From positions 1-5,863 of the forward strand of contig JANYKH010000007.1 of the NCBI GenBank assembly GCA_025358235.1: a DNA stretch of 5,863 bases, in the 5' to 3' direction. The notes below the pieces were generated by a model that saw only the letters and a list, made by a program, of their open reading frames with translations, did not search any database and was not told where the DNA came from. Every line of letters begins with the position of its first letter. Positions within the stretch are counted from its first letter, which is position 1. Origin of the DNA: Chloroflexota bacterium (lineage in GTDB: Bacteria > Chloroflexota > Dehalococcoidia > Dehalococcoidales > RBG-16-60-22). This document shows positions 5,633-5,863 of the stretch, one piece after another. A program made the position numbers and the translations under genes.

Positions 5633-5863
5633 ATAAACAGCAGGCTATCGCCTGTTTTCTACGGCATTTCCGTGAACCGGCGGGGCTGCCCCTGGTGACC
5701 GAGGCAGATATGGCCAACCTGTTCGGGGAGGGAGTGATGGAGGCGCTGGCAGAACTGAAAGCGTACGATGCCCTGCACCACGTTTGCGCGGAATGCGATG
5801 ACAAATGCTGCCGGCTGGTAAGCTGTGAATTTTACGAGCCCAATTTTCCCGCGTGCACCATCC
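5623..5863 (+). CDS. Cysteine-cluster protein, YkgJ-like (3' partial)
   Basis: Only the first 80 codons are in the window. Residues 1-50 look like a small helical region with no motif I recognise. A cysteine cluster follows: C55, C58, C62, C63, C68 and C78, in a CxxCxxxCC pattern with CEFYEPNFPAC downstream. This is the pattern of the YkgJ/UPF0153 family (putative zinc- or iron-chelating domain), whose members usually end with more Cys further on. A bound metal or iron-sulfur cluster is likely; the biochemical role is unknown for the family. There is no signal peptide or membrane segment in the visible part. It is transcribed divergently from selA across a 136-bp gap, so it could share regulation with the selenocysteine operon, but nothing in the sequence proves that. 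Confidence 0.65.
   Translation, partial: MALDKQQAIACFLRHFREPAGLPLVTEADMANLFGEGVMEALAELKAYDALHHVCAECDDKCCRLVSCEFYEPNFPACTI

Overview
The window looks like bacterial chromosome of moderate GC content, gene-dense with short intergenic gaps. Protein style (a SelA/SelB pair, a stand-alone MetE-core-like methyltransferase, a YkgJ-type cysteine-cluster protein) suggests a strict anaerobe. My best guess is a member of the Chloroflexota, class Dehalococcoidia, but this is inferred from remembered protein character, not from a search. There is no phage, transposase, CRISPR array, rRNA or tRNA in view.

Layout from left to right. (1) A + strand gene enters from the left edge and ends at 569; it is the C-terminal end of a histidine-kinase-like protein whose ATP-binding motifs are degenerate. 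(2) Convergent to it, with overlapping 3' ends, is a minus-strand gene (544-1656) for a UROD/MetE-superfamily protein that keeps the MetE-type zinc ligands. (3) A 348-base intergenic stretch (1657-2004) holds two strong GC-rich hairpins, an AT-rich tract and a direct repeat with 22-bp periodicity. (4) A small + strand chaB gene (2005-2250) follows. (5) The minus-strand operon selA-selB (5486 down to 2262) is the core of the window; its two genes abut exactly (TAGATG). (6) A 136-base divergent promoter region follows. (7) The 5' part of a + strand cysteine-cluster protein (YkgJ-like) runs off the right edge.

How the genes work together: SelA converts Ser-tRNA(Sec) to Sec-tRNA(Sec), and SelB is the specialised elongation factor that delivers it to UGA codons marked by a SECIS element. 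Together they imply that this organism makes selenoproteins. selC, selD and any UGA-containing selenoprotein gene must lie elsewhere; none is visible here. The MetE-like protein probably handles a methyl transfer (methionine or corrinoid related). I see no direct functional link between it, ChaB and the selenocysteine operon.

The points most worth a second look are: a likely leaderless selA start (a -10 box ending 6 nt before the ATG), a changed G4 motif in SelB (TMKD instead of T/N-K-x-D), an Arg/Lys-to-Cys change in the conserved GTTN(R/K)T motif of SelA, the motif-less HATPase domain, and the hairpin/direct-repeat block upstream of chaB. I do not see convincing evidence of a wholly new system.
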